Part shown: positions 50,468 through 60,115 of the stretch, piece by piece
Layout: each line of letters starts with the position of its first letter
Numbering within the stretch: position 1 is the stretch's first letter
Assembly (NCBI RefSeq): GCF_010731895.1
Contig: NZ_AP022596.1
Coordinates: 2,852,001 to 2,916,000, forward strand
Direction of reading: 5' to 3'
Origin: Mycolicibacterium helvum
GTDB taxonomy: Bacteria > Actinomycetota > Actinomycetes > Mycobacteriales > Mycobacteriaceae
DNA length: 64,000 nt
Notes under the pieces: generated by a model
Told to the model about the DNA's origin: nothing
The model's database searches: none
The model's input: only the letters and a program-made list of their open reading frames with translations
Program-made: the position numbers and the translations under genes

Positions 50468-51250
50468 ATGTCGAAGATTGTGCTCACCCACCTCGGCGGC
50501 CCCACCACGCTGATCGAGATCGACGGGTGGCGCATCCTGACCGATCCGACGTTCGATCCGCCAGGCCGGCGTTACACGTTCGGTTGGGGCACGTCGTCGC
50601 GCAAGGTCGCCGGTCCGGCCCGGCCGCTCGAAGTCGTGGCACCGGTCGATGCGGTGCTGCTCAGCCACGACCAGCACGCCGATAATCTCGACGACGCCGG
50701 CCGCGCAATGCTCGGGCAGGCAGGCACGGTGATCACCACGGTGCCTGCTGCCCGCCGGCTGGCTCCGCTGACGGCACGCGGCTTGGCGGACTGGGAGTCG
50801 ACGACTCTGGAAGCGCCGGGCCGCGCACCGCTGACAGTCACCGCCACGCCAGGCCGGCACGGCCCGAAGTTCAGTCGGCTGATCGCGGGCAAGGTCAACG
50901 GTTTTGCGCTGTACCGCCAGGGCGAGGACACCGCCGCGCTGTGGATGTCGGGGGACACTGTGCTTTACGACGGCCTGCGCGAGGTCGCGCAGCGGATACC
51001 GATCGATGTCGCCCTGCTGCACCTCGGCGGCGTGCGGTTCGGGTTCACCGGGCCGGTCCGCTTCACGATGACCGCGCGCGACGGCGCCGAGTTGATCCGC
51101 CTGCTACACCCGCGGGTCGTCGTCCCGGTGCACTACGAGGGCTGGACCCACTTTCGGGATCCGGAAACCGGTGCGCGCCAGATACTGTCGAACGCCGATA
51201 TCGGCGGTCGGGTCCGCTGGCTCATCCCGGGCGAGCCAACCGGGGTTTAG
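50468..51250 (+). CDS. Metallo-beta-lactamase-fold hydrolase (UlaG-like)
   Basis: The 260-residue protein starts with MSKIVLTHLGGPTTLIEIDGW, close to UlaG-type MBL proteins. Metal ligands are the HxxxD motif in LLSHDQHADNL, a His in TATPGRHGPK, an Asp in WMSGDTVLYD, and a C-terminal His in VVPVHYEGW. Such enzymes hydrolyse lactones or phosphodiesters; the substrate is not predictable here. Confidence 0.82.
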   Translation: MSKIVLTHLGGPTTLIEIDGWRILTDPTFDPPGRRYTFGWGTSSRKVAGPARPLEVVAPVDAVLLSHDQHADNLDDAGRAMLGQAGTVITTVPAARRLAPLTARGLADWESTTLEAPGRAPLTVTATPGRHGPKFSRLIAGKVNGFALYRQGEDTAALWMSGDTVLYDGLREVAQRIPIDVALLHLGGVRFGFTGPVRFTMTARDGAELIRLLHPRVVVPVHYEGWTHFRDPETGARQILSNADIGGRVRWLIPGEPTGV

Positions 51251-51395
51251 GACCGGCCGCTGGCACGGCTGAGCGGGTGATCGCCCGTCGTCAACTACAT
51301 TGCTTGCCCTTCGTGGTGTAGCTGCGGCGCAAATCGCGGACCCCTATGGTCGTTATCGAGGACAGGCCAACGCTCGGCAACGTGAAAGGAGATCT

Positions 51396-51998
51396 GTGAA
51401 CTCCCGGAGTCGCTCTGACCAGTCGAGGTATGACCGGATCCTCGACGCTGCGATGGAGGTGTTTTCCCAACAGAGCGCCTCCGAGGCAACACTGCAGATG
51501 ATCGCGGACTCCGCGGGTGTGTCGGTGGGATTGGTACAGCACCATTTCGGCTCGAAGGACGGGTTGATCGGGGCTGTCGATGCGCATGCGATGACGGTGA
51601 TCGGTGCCGCGATGACTCAGTCGTTGCCCGAATCGCCCACCGACGCGGTGCTGGAAATGGGCCGCAGGGTGGGGTCGCTGCTATCCGACCACCGGGCTGT
51701 CGTCGATTATCTCGCTCGTTTGCTAGTTGATGGCACTGAGTCCGGCATAGCGTTTTTTGACGCGACGGTGACTATCGTGTTGAGCCATTGGCGGCAGCTG
51801 GCTGAGAGCGGAGTCACACGAGAGGATCTCGATCTGGTCTGGGCGGCGTTGAACCCGACGATCCTGGTGTTCGGTGCCATCATCCTCCGTCGGCATATCG
51901 ACCGTCACCTGCCAGAACCACTCTGGACACCGGAGCAGCTGCGCCGCTGGGAAGAGTCGGTGAATACGCTGCTTCGTTACGGTGAATTCAGAAACTAA
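51396..51998 (+). CDS. TetR-family regulator
   Basis: The GTG at 51396 has GAAAGGAG before it and gives 200 residues; the upstream open frame is ignored. The DNA-binding part is YDRILDAAMEVFSQQSASEATLQMIADSAGVSVGLVQHHF. The C-terminal helical domain resembles regulators of lipid or drug-response genes. It ends 79 bases before the Clp-N gene, whose promoter contains a perfect palindrome, a plausible operator. Confidence 0.85.
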   Translation: MNSRSRSDQSRYDRILDAAMEVFSQQSASEATLQMIADSAGVSVGLVQHHFGSKDGLIGAVDAHAMTVIGAAMTQSLPESPTDAVLEMGRRVGSLLSDHRAVVDYLARLLVDGTESGIAFFDATVTIVLSHWRQLAESGVTREDLDLVWAALNPTILVFGAIILRRHIDRHLPEPLWTPEQLRRWEESVNTLLRYGEFRN

Positions 51999-52058
51999 TG
52001 CCCCGCGCCGGGGTCTCGCCAGGCCTGGCTCAGTCCCGGGAGCGGCACCATATGTGAA

Positions 52059-52070
52059 TATTGTACAATA
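52059..52070. promoter_or_regulatory. Palindrome overlapping the promoter of the Clp-N gene
   Basis: TATTGTACAATA is a perfect 12-base palindrome. It contains the -10 element TACAAT (52064-52069), which ends eight bases before the ATG at 52078. Repressor binding here would block a leaderless transcript. Confidence 0.6.
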
Positions 52071-52077
52071 CGTAAGT

Positions 52078-52581
52078 ATGGTTGCTGGAAAGCCATTTCC
52101 TGGTGAGGAAATCGCGGCGGCGCGCGTTGCGGGTGCGCTCCTCGGTCTGAGTTCTGAAGGTCGGGTTGTGCTAAGCCGGGCGCACCACGCGGCCTACGGT
52201 TACGCCAGTGACGTCGTTGGATCCGCACACGTACTGATGGGGTTGGTTGCCGACCCCGCAAATGCGGTCAGCTCGGCACTTCACGAACGTGCGGTAACCG
52301 TCGAGACGATTCAACAGCAGTTCGAGCAGATCACCGGCGCTCGCTGGCGGGAGTCGCCCCGCTACGTCCACCTGACCTTCAGCTCACATGCCAAGGCGGT
52401 GCTCGTCGATGCTGCCGACCTTGCCCGGGATGCCCGATCCCCGGTGACCGGCCTCGATCACCTGTGGCTGGCGGTAAGCCGGGCCGAGGGCGCGATCGCG
52501 CGCCGCATTTTGGCCGAGCTTGGTCATCTGAGTTACATCCAACAGTTGTGTGCGGCAATTCTTCCGCCGGAAGTCAACTAG
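52078..52581 (+). CDS. Stand-alone Clp N-terminal-domain protein
   Basis: The 167-residue protein from ATG 52078 contains two Clp-N repeats and nothing else. Repeat 1 is around RVVLSRAHHAAYGYASDVVGSAHVLMGL; repeat 2 is around HAKAVLVDAADLARDARSPVTGLDHLWLAV. There is no AAA+ ATPase module. Such proteins resemble ClpC1 adaptors or decoys, and Mtb has small Clp-N-like proteins (ClpC2) that bind ClpC1-targeting antibiotics (literature). Expression under a TetR-type operator supports an inducible protective role (inference). It converges with the LLM gene with an 8-bp overlap. Confidence 0.78.
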   Translation: MVAGKPFPGEEIAAARVAGALLGLSSEGRVVLSRAHHAAYGYASDVVGSAHVLMGLVADPANAVSSALHERAVTVETIQQQFEQITGARWRESPRYVHLTFSSHAKAVLVDAADLARDARSPVTGLDHLWLAVSRAEGAIARRILAELGHLSYIQQLCAAILPPEVN

Positions 52582-53761
52582 TGGACTGCTCGCCCACATG
52601 ATCGCCGATGGCCTTCATGATGGCCTCGCCGGCGCGGCCGAACAGGTCGTCGCGCTTGCGTTGCGCCCAATCATGTGACGCCTCGGTGGAACGCAACTGG
52701 CCCTTGAAGTGCGGCATGACTTTACGGGCGAACAACTCATAGGAATGGTAGGTGGCCTGCGGGTCGGCCCAGTCGTGGCCGAGCATCAGGAAGGTGCCGA
52801 AGCCACCCGAGCGCTCCAACAGGTCACTGATATAGGCGATCGCATCGTCGGGGGTTCCGATACAGCAGCCACCGCCGGCGGCGTAATCGGCGACGAACTG
52901 GCGCGGGGACTGTTCGGCCGCCTCGACCTCGTTGGACAGCGGGACGAAGCCGGCGGCGCCGAAGTAGTTCGCAAAATCCTGAAGCCCATAGGTGCAGTCG
53001 TCGATGGCCTGATCGCGGGTGTCGGCCAGGTGCATGATGCCCAGCACCCGCCAGGTGGCGCGGTCGGGCTCCGGCCGACCGGATTTGGCGGCCTGGTCCA
53101 CCACGATTCCCCAGGCGTCCTCCAACGCCGCGAAACCGCCGGGCACCGACATCGACAACGACAGAAGCGAGGTGCCCAGCTGGCCGGCCAGTCGTGGCCC
53201 GGAAGGGGAAACCATTGCTGCGGTTGATATTTCGGGATATGGCCAGGTGTAGGGCCGGATGTGCAGCGCCGCATCGCGCAGGGTGAACCAATCGGACTGT
53301 CGGTCGACACGCTCGTCGGGTCCAGCGCGGAACAACGCCAGGATGGCATCCAACGACTCCTGCATCATCCGCCGCTGCTCGACCGGATCGATGCCCATCA
53401 TGTAGGCATCCGACGGCAGCGCGCCGGGTCCGGTGCCGAACATGACCCGGCCGCGGGTCAGGTGGTCGAGCAACACCCAGCGGTCGGCCACCATCAACGG
53501 GTGGTGGTAGGGCAACGACACCACCCCGGTGCCCAGTCGGATGTGTTTGGTGCGTTCGGCGGCCGCGGCGATGAACACCTCCGGGCAGGCGATCAGCTCA
53601 TATCCACCGGAGTGGTGCTCGCCGAACCATGCCTCGTCGAAGCCGAGCCGATCCAGTGCGACGGTCCGCTCGAGGTCGTATTCCAGTGCGACGGTGGGGG
53701 ATTGGCCGACCGGGTGAAACGGCGTGATGAACACTCCGAAGTTCAGCGGCCTGTTCGTCAT
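52574..53761 (-). CDS. LLM-class flavin-dependent monooxygenase
   Basis: The ATG at 53761 overlaps the ephA stop (ATGA) and gives 395 residues, the length of Mtb Rv3618, which pairs with EphA in the same way. The luciferase-like TIM barrel is indicated by FGVFITPFHPVGQSP, GFDEAWFGEHHS, RLGTGVVSLPYHHP and VMFGTGPGALPSDA. It probably uses FMNH2 to oxidise an organic substrate; coupling to an epoxide hydrolase suggests a shared degradation route. Confidence 0.87.
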   Translation of the reverse strand: MTNRPLNFGVFITPFHPVGQSPTVALEYDLERTVALDRLGFDEAWFGEHHSGGYELIACPEVFIAAAAERTKHIRLGTGVVSLPYHHPLMVADRWVLLDHLTRGRVMFGTGPGALPSDAYMMGIDPVEQRRMMQESLDAILALFRAGPDERVDRQSDWFTLRDAALHIRPYTWPYPEISTAAMVSPSGPRLAGQLGTSLLSLSMSVPGGFAALEDAWGIVVDQAAKSGRPEPDRATWRVLGIMHLADTRDQAIDDCTYGLQDFANYFGAAGFVPLSNEVEAAEQSPRQFVADYAAGGGCCIGTPDDAIAYISDLLERSGGFGTFLMLGHDWADPQATYHSYELFARKVMPHFKGQLRSTEASHDWAQRKRDDLFGRAGEAIMKAIGDHVGEQSTS

Positions 53762-54660
53762 GACGACTCCACTTCGGTCAAGAATTCCAGCAAGATCCGG
53801 TTCACGTCGTCGGGGCGCTCCTGCTGCAACCAGTGCCCGGCGCCCTCGATCCACTTCTCGGTGTAGGGACCGGCGACCACCTCGCGGGCGCGTGCCGGGT
53901 TCATCGTCGGCCCGATCGGGTCGGCTGTACCGCCGACGAACAGCGCGGGTACCCCGATGCGGGCGTCGGCCAGCGCCGGTGTGGACTCCCAGTTACGGTC
54001 GTAGTTCCGGTACCAGTTCAGCGCTCCGGTGAATCCGGTTCTGCTGAACTCGGTCACGTAGTGCTCGAACTCCTCGTCGCTGAGCCAGCCCGGTGGTGCA
54101 TCCGGTCCGGTCAGGTTGTTGAACGTCCCGCGCATGGTGGTGGCCACGTCGGCGGCCATCTCGGCGTCGGCCTTGCCCGGCTCCTGGAAGCGCAGCATGT
54201 AGAAGTCGTCGCCGAACTTCTCCCGCCACCGCAGGGTGGGGCGGGTCCGCGCCCGGGGAATCGGCGGGACGCTCAGGCCCGCAACCGCGCGGACCCGGTC
54301 GGCGTGCAGCAGCGCGGTGTACCAGACCACCATGGCGCCCCAATCGTGGCCGATGAACACGGCTCGGCCGGCGCCTCCGCCAATTTCCGAGTCGAGCAGC
54401 CCGACCAGGTCGCCGGTGAGGGCATGGATGTCGTAAGCCTCGACCGCGTCCGGAGCCGACGATCCGCCGTAGCCGCGCTGGTCAGGAGCAAGCACGTGGT
54501 AGCCGGCCTGGGCCAGCGCCGGGATTTGGTGTCGCCAGGAGTAAGCCAGCTCGGGGAAGCCGTGCGCCAGAATCACTACGGGTGCGCCCCGATCGCCGGC
54601 TTCGGTGACCCGCAGCCGAACTCCGTCACCGTCAACTAACTGTTCGGTTGGAGCGAGCAC
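53758..54660 (-). CDS. ephA: Epoxide hydrolase EphA
   Basis: From GTG 54660 the protein is 300 residues. It has an intact alpha/beta epoxide hydrolase set: oxyanion HGFPELAYSW, nucleophile Asp in IGHDWGAMV, lid tyrosines, acid in FVGGTADPIG and catalytic His in GAGHWLQQE. It is the counterpart of Mtb EphA (Rv3617). It is the first gene of a two-gene unit with the flavin monooxygenase. The longer open frame to 54753 lacks a better start signal. Confidence 0.9.
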   Translation of the reverse strand: MLAPTEQLVDGDGVRLRVTEAGDRGAPVVILAHGFPELAYSWRHQIPALAQAGYHVLAPDQRGYGGSSAPDAVEAYDIHALTGDLVGLLDSEIGGGAGRAVFIGHDWGAMVVWYTALLHADRVRAVAGLSVPPIPRARTRPTLRWREKFGDDFYMLRFQEPGKADAEMAADVATTMRGTFNNLTGPDAPPGWLSDEEFEHYVTEFSRTGFTGALNWYRNYDRNWESTPALADARIGVPALFVGGTADPIGPTMNPARAREVVAGPYTEKWIEGAGHWLQQERPDDVNRILLEFLTEVESS

Positions 54661-54834
54661 CGTGCCAGCCAAGCACAGCTTCGATCTACCCGGAAGGGCC
54701 GATTCGGCGCACAGCGAACACCGACTAGCGGAGGGTGGAAACCCTGGGGGCACTTGCCGACGTTGGTCAAGCGGTAGCCTGAACTATCCCAGCTGCGCAT
54801 ATCGGAAGGACCGGGCCGCACAGGCCGATGCTTG

Positions 54835-57147
54835 ATGAACCGCAAAAACGTGATCCGCACACTCACGGTAATCGCCGTCGTGCTGCTGCTCGGCTGGTCA
54901 TTCTTCTATTTCAGTGACGACACCAGGGGTTTCAAACCCGTCGACACCTCGGTTGCGATGACGCAGATCAACAGTGACAACGTCAAGAGCGCGCAGATCG
55001 ACGACCGCGAACAGCAGCTGCGTCTCGAACTCAAGAACGGTAACGGCGACACCGAAAACTCGAACAAGGTCATCACCAAGTACCCGACCGGGTACGCGGT
55101 CGACCTGTTCAACGCGCTGAGCGCCAAGAACGTCAAGACCAACACCACCGTCAACCAGGGCAGCATCCTGGGTTCGCTACTGGTCTACATGCTGCCGCTG
55201 CTGCTCCTGGTCGGCTTGTTCGTGCTGTTCTCCCGCATGCAGACCGGTGGCCGGATGGGCTTCGGGTTCGGCAAGTCCAAGGCCAAGCAGCTCGGCAAAG
55301 ACATGCCCAAGACCACCTTCGCCGACGTCGCAGGTGTCGATGAGGCTGTCGAGGAGCTCTACGAGATCAAGGACTTCTTGCAGAACCCGTCGCGTTATCA
55401 AGCGTTGGGCGCCAAGATTCCCAAGGGCGTGCTGCTCTACGGCCCGCCCGGTACCGGCAAGACGCTGCTGGCCCGCGCCGTGGCTGGTGAGGCTGGGGTT
55501 CCGTTCTTCACGATTTCTGGTTCGGACTTCGTCGAGATGTTCGTCGGTGTCGGCGCCTCGCGGGTGCGCGACATGTTCGAGCAGGCCAAGCAGAACAGCC
55601 CGTGCATCATCTTCGTCGACGAGATCGACGCCGTCGGCCGTCAGCGCGGCGCCGGGATGGGCGGCGGCCACGACGAACGCGAGCAGACCCTCAACCAGTT
55701 GCTCGTGGAGATGGACGGCTTCGGCGACCGGCAGGGCGTGATCCTGATCGCGGCGACCAACCGCCCCGACATCCTCGATCCCGCGCTGCTGCGCCCCGGA
55801 CGTTTCGACCGCCAGATCCCGGTGTCCAGCCCGGACCTGGCCGGCCGCAAGGCTGTGCTGCGGGTGCACTCGCAGGGCAAGCCGATGGCTCCCGATGCCG
55901 ACCTTGATGGCCTGGCCAAGCGCACCGTCGGCATGTCCGGCGCCGACCTGGCCAACGTCATCAACGAAGCCGCGCTGCTCACCGCGCGCGAGAACGGCAC
56001 CATCATCACCGCTGCCGCGCTTGAGGAAGCCGTCGACCGGGTGATCGGTGGGCCGCGCCGCAAGGGTCGCGTCATCAGTGAGCTGGAAAAGAAGATCACT
56101 GCCTACCACGAGGGTGGTCACACCCTGGCGGCGTGGGCGATGCCCGACATCGAGCCGATCTACAAGGTGACGATCCTGGCCCGCGGGCGCACCGGCGGCC
56201 ACGCCGTGTCGGTGCCCGAGGACGACAAGGGCCTGATGACGCGCTCGGAGATGATCGCCCGGCTGGTGTTCGCGATGGGTGGCCGCGCCGCCGAGGAGTT
56301 GGTGTTCCGCGAGCCGACCACCGGTGCGGTGTCCGATATCGATCAGGCCACCAAGATCGCCCGCGCGATGGTCACCGAGTACGGCATGAGCGCCAAGCTG
56401 GGCGCCGTCAAGTACGGCACCGAACACGGTGATCCGTTCCTGGGCCGCACGATGGGCACCCAGTCCGATTACTCCCACGAGGTCGCCCGCGACATCGACG
56501 ACGAGGTCCGCAAGCTCATCGAGGCCGCCCACACCGAGGCGTGGACAATTCTCACCGAGTACCGCGACGTGCTGGACACGCTGGCCGGTGAGCTGCTGGA
56601 GAAGGAAACACTGCACCGCAAGGAGCTGGAAGCCATCTTCGGTGACGTGAAGAAGCGGCCCCGCCTGACGGTGTTCGACGACTTCGGTGGGCGCATCCCG
56701 TCCGACAAACCGCCGATCAAGACGCCCGGCGAACTGGCCATCGAACGCGGTGAGCCGTGGCCCAAGCCGATGCCCGAGCCGGCCTTCAAGAAGGCGATCG
56801 CCCAGGCCAGCGCCGCGGCACAGGCCCAGCAGACCAGCAGTGGCAACGGCGGAAACGGTAACGGCGCGCGCAGCGGCCCGCAGCCCCCCGCCCAGCCCGG
56901 CTCGACTCAGCCCGACTACGGGGCACCGGCCGGTTGGCACGCCCCCGGCTGGCCGCCCGGGGGACCGCCGCCGCAGGGCGGCTATTGGTACCCGCCGCCG
57001 CAGGGGTGGGCACCGCCGGGTCCGCAACAGGGCCAGCCATATCCGCCGTATCAGCCGCAGCCTGCCCCGCGCCACGCCGGTCCTAATGGGCCTCAACAGG
57101 ATCCGGGCGACGACGGTGGTCGGTCGAAAGCACCGGACAACGGTTAA
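54835..57147 (+). CDS. ftsH: ATP-dependent membrane zinc protease FtsH
   Basis: The 770-residue protein has two membrane helices (7-26 and about 112-132) flanking an extracytoplasmic domain. The AAA+ module carries Walker A GPPGTGKT (K209), Walker B IIFVDEID and an SRH with RPGRFDRQ. The protease site is H425-E426-G-G-H429. After about residue 640 comes a long Gly/Gln/Pro-rich tail with repeated PPQG motifs, typical of mycobacterial FtsH and probably disordered. It degrades membrane and regulatory proteins. It corresponds to Rv3610c and heads the folate operon. A TTG three bases upstream is an alternative start. Confidence 0.97.
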   Translation: MNRKNVIRTLTVIAVVLLLGWSFFYFSDDTRGFKPVDTSVAMTQINSDNVKSAQIDDREQQLRLELKNGNGDTENSNKVITKYPTGYAVDLFNALSAKNVKTNTTVNQGSILGSLLVYMLPLLLLVGLFVLFSRMQTGGRMGFGFGKSKAKQLGKDMPKTTFADVAGVDEAVEELYEIKDFLQNPSRYQALGAKIPKGVLLYGPPGTGKTLLARAVAGEAGVPFFTISGSDFVEMFVGVGASRVRDMFEQAKQNSPCIIFVDEIDAVGRQRGAGMGGGHDEREQTLNQLLVEMDGFGDRQGVILIAATNRPDILDPALLRPGRFDRQIPVSSPDLAGRKAVLRVHSQGKPMAPDADLDGLAKRTVGMSGADLANVINEAALLTARENGTIITAAALEEAVDRVIGGPRRKGRVISELEKKITAYHEGGHTLAAWAMPDIEPIYKVTILARGRTGGHAVSVPEDDKGLMTRSEMIARLVFAMGGRAAEELVFREPTTGAVSDIDQATKIARAMVTEYGMSAKLGAVKYGTEHGDPFLGRTMGTQSDYSHEVARDIDDEVRKLIEAAHTEAWTILTEYRDVLDTLAGELLEKETLHRKELEAIFGDVKKRPRLTVFDDFGGRIPSDKPPIKTPGELAIERGEPWPKPMPEPAFKKAIAQASAAAQAQQTSSGNGGNGNGARSGPQPPAQPGSTQPDYGAPAGWHAPGWPPGGPPPQGGYWYPPPQGWAPPGPQQGQPYPPYQPQPAPRHAGPNGPQQDPGDDGGRSKAPDNG

Positions 57148-57768
57148 ATGACGGACGGAGCTTCGATGCCGCAGCCGAATTCGGTCACAGTGGACAGCCC
57201 GGTGTTCGATCAGCCGCGGGCCGAGGCGGCCGTTCGAGAATTGCTGTTGGCGGTCGGCGAGGATCCCGATCGGCCCGGTCTGGTGGATACCCCGGCCCGC
57301 GTTGCGCGGGCGTTCCAGGAGATCTTCGCCGGCCTATACACCGACCCAGATGCGGTGCTGGAGACCACGTTCGACGAGCAGCACGACGAACTGGTGCTGG
57401 TCAAGCAGATCCCGATGTACTCGACCTGCGAACACCACCTGGTGGCCTTCCACGGAATGGCGCACGTCGGCTACATCCCCGGTAAGGACGGACGCATCAC
57501 CGGTCTGTCGAAGCTGGCCAGGGTGGTCGACCTGTACGCCAAGCGCCCGCAGGTGCAGGAGCGGCTGACCGGGCAGATCGCCGATGCGATCATGCGCAAG
57601 CTCAACCCCCGCGGGGTCATCGTTGTCATCGAGGCCGAGCATCTGTGCATGGCGATGCGCGGCGTGCGCAAGGCGGGGGCCATCACCACGACTTCGGCGG
57701 TGCGTGGACAGTTCAAGACCGACAAGGCATCCCGAGCCGAGGCGCTGGATCTCATCCTGCGTAAATGA
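57148..57768 (+). CDS. folE: GTP cyclohydrolase I
   Basis: The ATG directly abuts the ftsH stop. The 206-residue enzyme converts GTP to 7,8-dihydroneopterin triphosphate, the first step of folate synthesis. The zinc ligands are visible in [13 protein letters not shown] and in [12 protein letters not shown]; other signatures are [10 protein letters not shown] and VRGQFKTD. It corresponds to Rv3609c. It overlaps folP by four bases. Confidence 0.97.
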   Translation: MTDGASMPQPNSVTVDSPVFDQPRAEAAVRELLLAVGEDPDRPGLVDTPARVARAFQEIFAGLYTDPDAVLETTFDEQHDELVLVKQIPMYSTCEHHLVAFHGMAHVGYIPGKDGRITGLSKLARVVDLYAKRPQVQERLTGQIADAIMRKLNPRGVIVVIEAEHLCMAMRGVRKAGAITTTSAVRGQFKTDKASRAEALDLILRK

Positions 57769-58601
57769 CGCATTCACACAGGCCGCGCACGCTGGTGATG
57801 GGGGTTGTCAACGTCACCGACGACTCTTTCTCCGACGGTGGACGCTATCTCGATCCGACCCGCGCCGTGGAGCAGGGGCTGGCCCTGGCTGCCCAGGGTG
57901 CCGCCATCGTCGACGTCGGCGGTGAATCCACCCGGCCGGGTGCGGTACGTATCGACGCCGCCGTGGAAGCCGCCCGCGTCGTCCCTGTCATCAAAGAGCT
58001 TGCCACTCAAGGTATTACCGTGAGCATTGACACCATGCACGCGGCAGTGGCGGCCGCCGCCCTCGACAGCGGCGCGAGCATCGTCAACGACGTGTCGGGC
58101 GGCAGGGCTGATCCGGCCATGGCCCCGCTGGTGGCCGAGGCCAAGGTGCCGTGGGTGTTGATGCACTGGCGTTCGGTGCGCGCCGATCATCCCCACGAGG
58201 CGCCGGTCTATGGGGACGTCGTTGCCGAGGTGCGCGACGAACTACTCGCCGGTGTCGAGGCGGCCGTCGCCGCCGGGGTCGACCACGAGAACCTGATCAT
58301 CGATCCGGGACTGGGATTCGCTAAGACCGCGCAACACAATTGGGCCCTGTTGCGCGCGCTTCCCGAGTTTGTCGCCACCGGCATTCCGGTGCTCGTCGGG
58401 GCCAGCCGCAAGAGGTTCCTCGGTGCGCTGCTCGCCGAAGCCGATGGGACCATTCGGCCACCGGACGGACGCGAGACCGCCACCGCGGTGATCTCGGCCT
58501 TGGCCGGGCAGGGCGGGGTGTGGGGTGTCCGCGTGCACGACGTGCGCGCCAGTGCGGACGCGCTGAAAGTGGTACGGGCATGGGAGGACGCGGATGGCTG
58601 A
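57765..58601 (+). CDS. folP: Dihydropteroate synthase
   Basis: The 278-residue TIM-barrel enzyme joins p-aminobenzoate to the pterin and is the sulfonamide target. Signatures: [51 protein letters not shown] and VGASRKRF. It corresponds to FolP1 (Rv3608c). It overlaps folE (ATGA) and folB (8 bp). Confidence 0.97.
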   Translation: MTHSHRPRTLVMGVVNVTDDSFSDGGRYLDPTRAVEQGLALAAQGAAIVDVGGESTRPGAVRIDAAVEAARVVPVIKELATQGITVSIDTMHAAVAAAALDSGASIVNDVSGGRADPAMAPLVAEAKVPWVLMHWRSVRADHPHEAPVYGDVVAEVRDELLAGVEAAVAAGVDHENLIIDPGLGFAKTAQHNWALLRALPEFVATGIPVLVGASRKRFLGALLAEADGTIRPPDGRETATAVISALAGQGGVWGVRVHDVRASADALKVVRAWEDADG

Positions 58602-58995
58602 TCGCATCGAACTGCGTGGTCTCACCGTCCGCGGCAATCACGGCGTGTTCGATCACGAGCGCCGTGACGGGCAGGACTTCGTCATCGACATCACCGTGTG
58701 GATCGATCTGGCCGCGGCTGCCGCCAGCGACGACCTCGGCGACACCTACGACTACGGCACGCTCGCCCAGCGGGCCGCCGCGATCGTCGGCGGGCCGGCG
58801 CGCAATCTGATCGAGACGGTCGCCGCGGAGATAGCCGAGGACGTGATGACCGACCAGCGAGTGCACGCGGTCGAAGTGGTCGTGCACAAACCTGACGCGC
58901 CAATCCCATTGTCGTTCAAAGATGTTGCGGTCGTCGCGCGCCGATCTCGGCGTGGGGGACGGGGCCAGATCGTGCCGCTCGGAGGTGGCCTATGA
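58594..58995 (+). CDS. folB: Dihydroneopterin aldolase
   Basis: The 133-residue protein has the DHNA core: [46 protein letters not shown] and VHKPDAPI. It releases glycolaldehyde to give 6-hydroxymethyl-dihydropterin. It corresponds to Rv3607c. It overlaps folP and folK, so folE-P-B-K form one coupled unit. Confidence 0.96.
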   Translation: MADRIELRGLTVRGNHGVFDHERRDGQDFVIDITVWIDLAAAAASDDLGDTYDYGTLAQRAAAIVGGPARNLIETVAAEIAEDVMTDQRVHAVEVVVHKPDAPIPLSFKDVAVVARRSRRGGRGQIVPLGGGL

Positions 58996-59555
58996 CGCGG
59001 GTGGTGCTGTCCATCGGCTCCAACCTCGGCGACCGGATGGCGCGGCTGCAGGCCGCCGTCGACGGACTCGGTGTCTCGGTGCGCGCACTTTCACCGGTCT
59101 ACGAGACCGACGCCTGGGGTGGTGTGGAGCAGGGAGCGTTCCTCAACGCGATCGTGATCGCCGACGACCCCGGTGCCGACGAACACGAATGGTTGCGGCG
59201 CGCACAGGCGCTGGAAGATGCGAACGAACGCGTCCGCGAGGAGAAGTGGGGACCGCGCACCCTCGATGTCGATCTCGTCGCCTGTTACGACACGTCTCCG
59301 GCTGGCGGCGTCGAGGTGTTCTCCCGCGACGAGGGCTTGACGCTGCCGCATCCGCTGGCCCATCTGCGGGCCTTCGTGATGGTGCCGTGGCTGGCCGTCG
59401 ACCCGGACGCCGAACTCACCGTCGCCGGTGAATCCCAGCGCGTCGACCGCCTGCTGACCGAGCTCGAGCCAGTCGACCGGGACGGTGTCCGCTTGACCGG
59501 CCTGGTGCTGGGGTTGGGCCACCACGCCCCAACCGACCCAGAACCCGAGGCCTGA
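58992..59555 (+). CDS. folK: 6-hydroxymethyl-7,8-dihydropterin pyrophosphokinase
   Basis: The 187-residue protein carries the HPPK motifs [34 protein letters not shown] and the signature [12 protein letters not shown]. It then has a C-terminal region with [12 protein letters not shown]. It pyrophosphorylates the pterin just before the FolP step. It corresponds to Rv3606c. The start overlaps folB by four bases (ATGA). Confidence 0.96.
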   Translation: MTRVVLSIGSNLGDRMARLQAAVDGLGVSVRALSPVYETDAWGGVEQGAFLNAIVIADDPGADEHEWLRRAQALEDANERVREEKWGPRTLDVDLVACYDTSPAGGVEVFSRDEGLTLPHPLAHLRAFVMVPWLAVDPDAELTVAGESQRVDRLLTELEPVDRDGVRLTGLVLGLGHHAPTDPEPEA

Positions 59556-60028
59556 TGGGGCCGACACGCAAACGCGATCTCACCGCCGCTGTCGTCGGCG
59601 TCGCGATCCTGACTTGGCTACTGATGCGGGTCCTCTACCGCTACTTCCCGCCGATCACGCTCTGGACCGGGTTGTCGTTGCTGGCCGTCGCCGCGATCGA
59701 GGCCGGCTGGGCGGTGTCGGTGCGAGCCAAGATCGGTGACGGGCAGATCGGTGTCGGTGTCGGCCGGCTGCACCCGTTGACCGTGGCGCGCAGCGTGGTG
59801 GTGGCCAAGGCTTCGGCGTGGGTCGGGGCGCTGATGCTGGGCTGGTGGAGCGGCGTGCTGGTCTACCTGTTGTTCCGCCGTAGCGAGCAGGTGGCCGCCA
59901 GCTTCATCCCGGGTGCTGCGATAGCGGCCTTGAGCGCCTTGGCTCTGGTCGTGGCGGCGGTCTGGCTGCAGCATTGCTGCAAGTCGCCCGGCGACCCGAC
60001 CGACGACCCCGACGCTGCCCCGGAGTAG
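59555..60028 (+). CDS. DUF3180 membrane protein
   Basis: The 157-residue protein has four transmembrane helices (about 8-26, 32-52, 78-104, 114-136) separated by short basic loops. The ATG shares a base with the folK stop (TGATG). Homologues (Mtb Rv3605c) always follow folK in actinobacteria, but no function is known. Confidence 0.82.
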   Translation: MGPTRKRDLTAAVVGVAILTWLLMRVLYRYFPPITLWTGLSLLAVAAIEAGWAVSVRAKIGDGQIGVGVGRLHPLTVARSVVVAKASAWVGALMLGWWSGVLVYLLFRRSEQVAASFIPGAAIAALSALALVVAAVWLQHCCKSPGDPTDDPDAAPE

Positions 60029-60103
60029 TCCCACAGAGCTCTCTGGGGGTCCCTGGGGGCGAATCGCCGCAGCTCGACGACACGCGGGAGGACATCGCGC
60101 GGG

Positions 60104-60109
60104 TACAGT
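60104..60109 (+). promoter_or_regulatory. Internal leaderless promoter within the fol-pan run
   Basis: TACAGT is followed by CACCCC and then ATG (60116), so the downstream genes can be transcribed independently of ftsH-fol. Confidence 0.5.
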
Positions 60110-60115
60110 CACCCC

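Noticed and set aside
60029..60103. Terminator after the DUF3180 gene
   Set aside because: The GC-rich CTCTCTGGGGGTCCCTGGGGG stretch does not make a convincing stem with a T tract.
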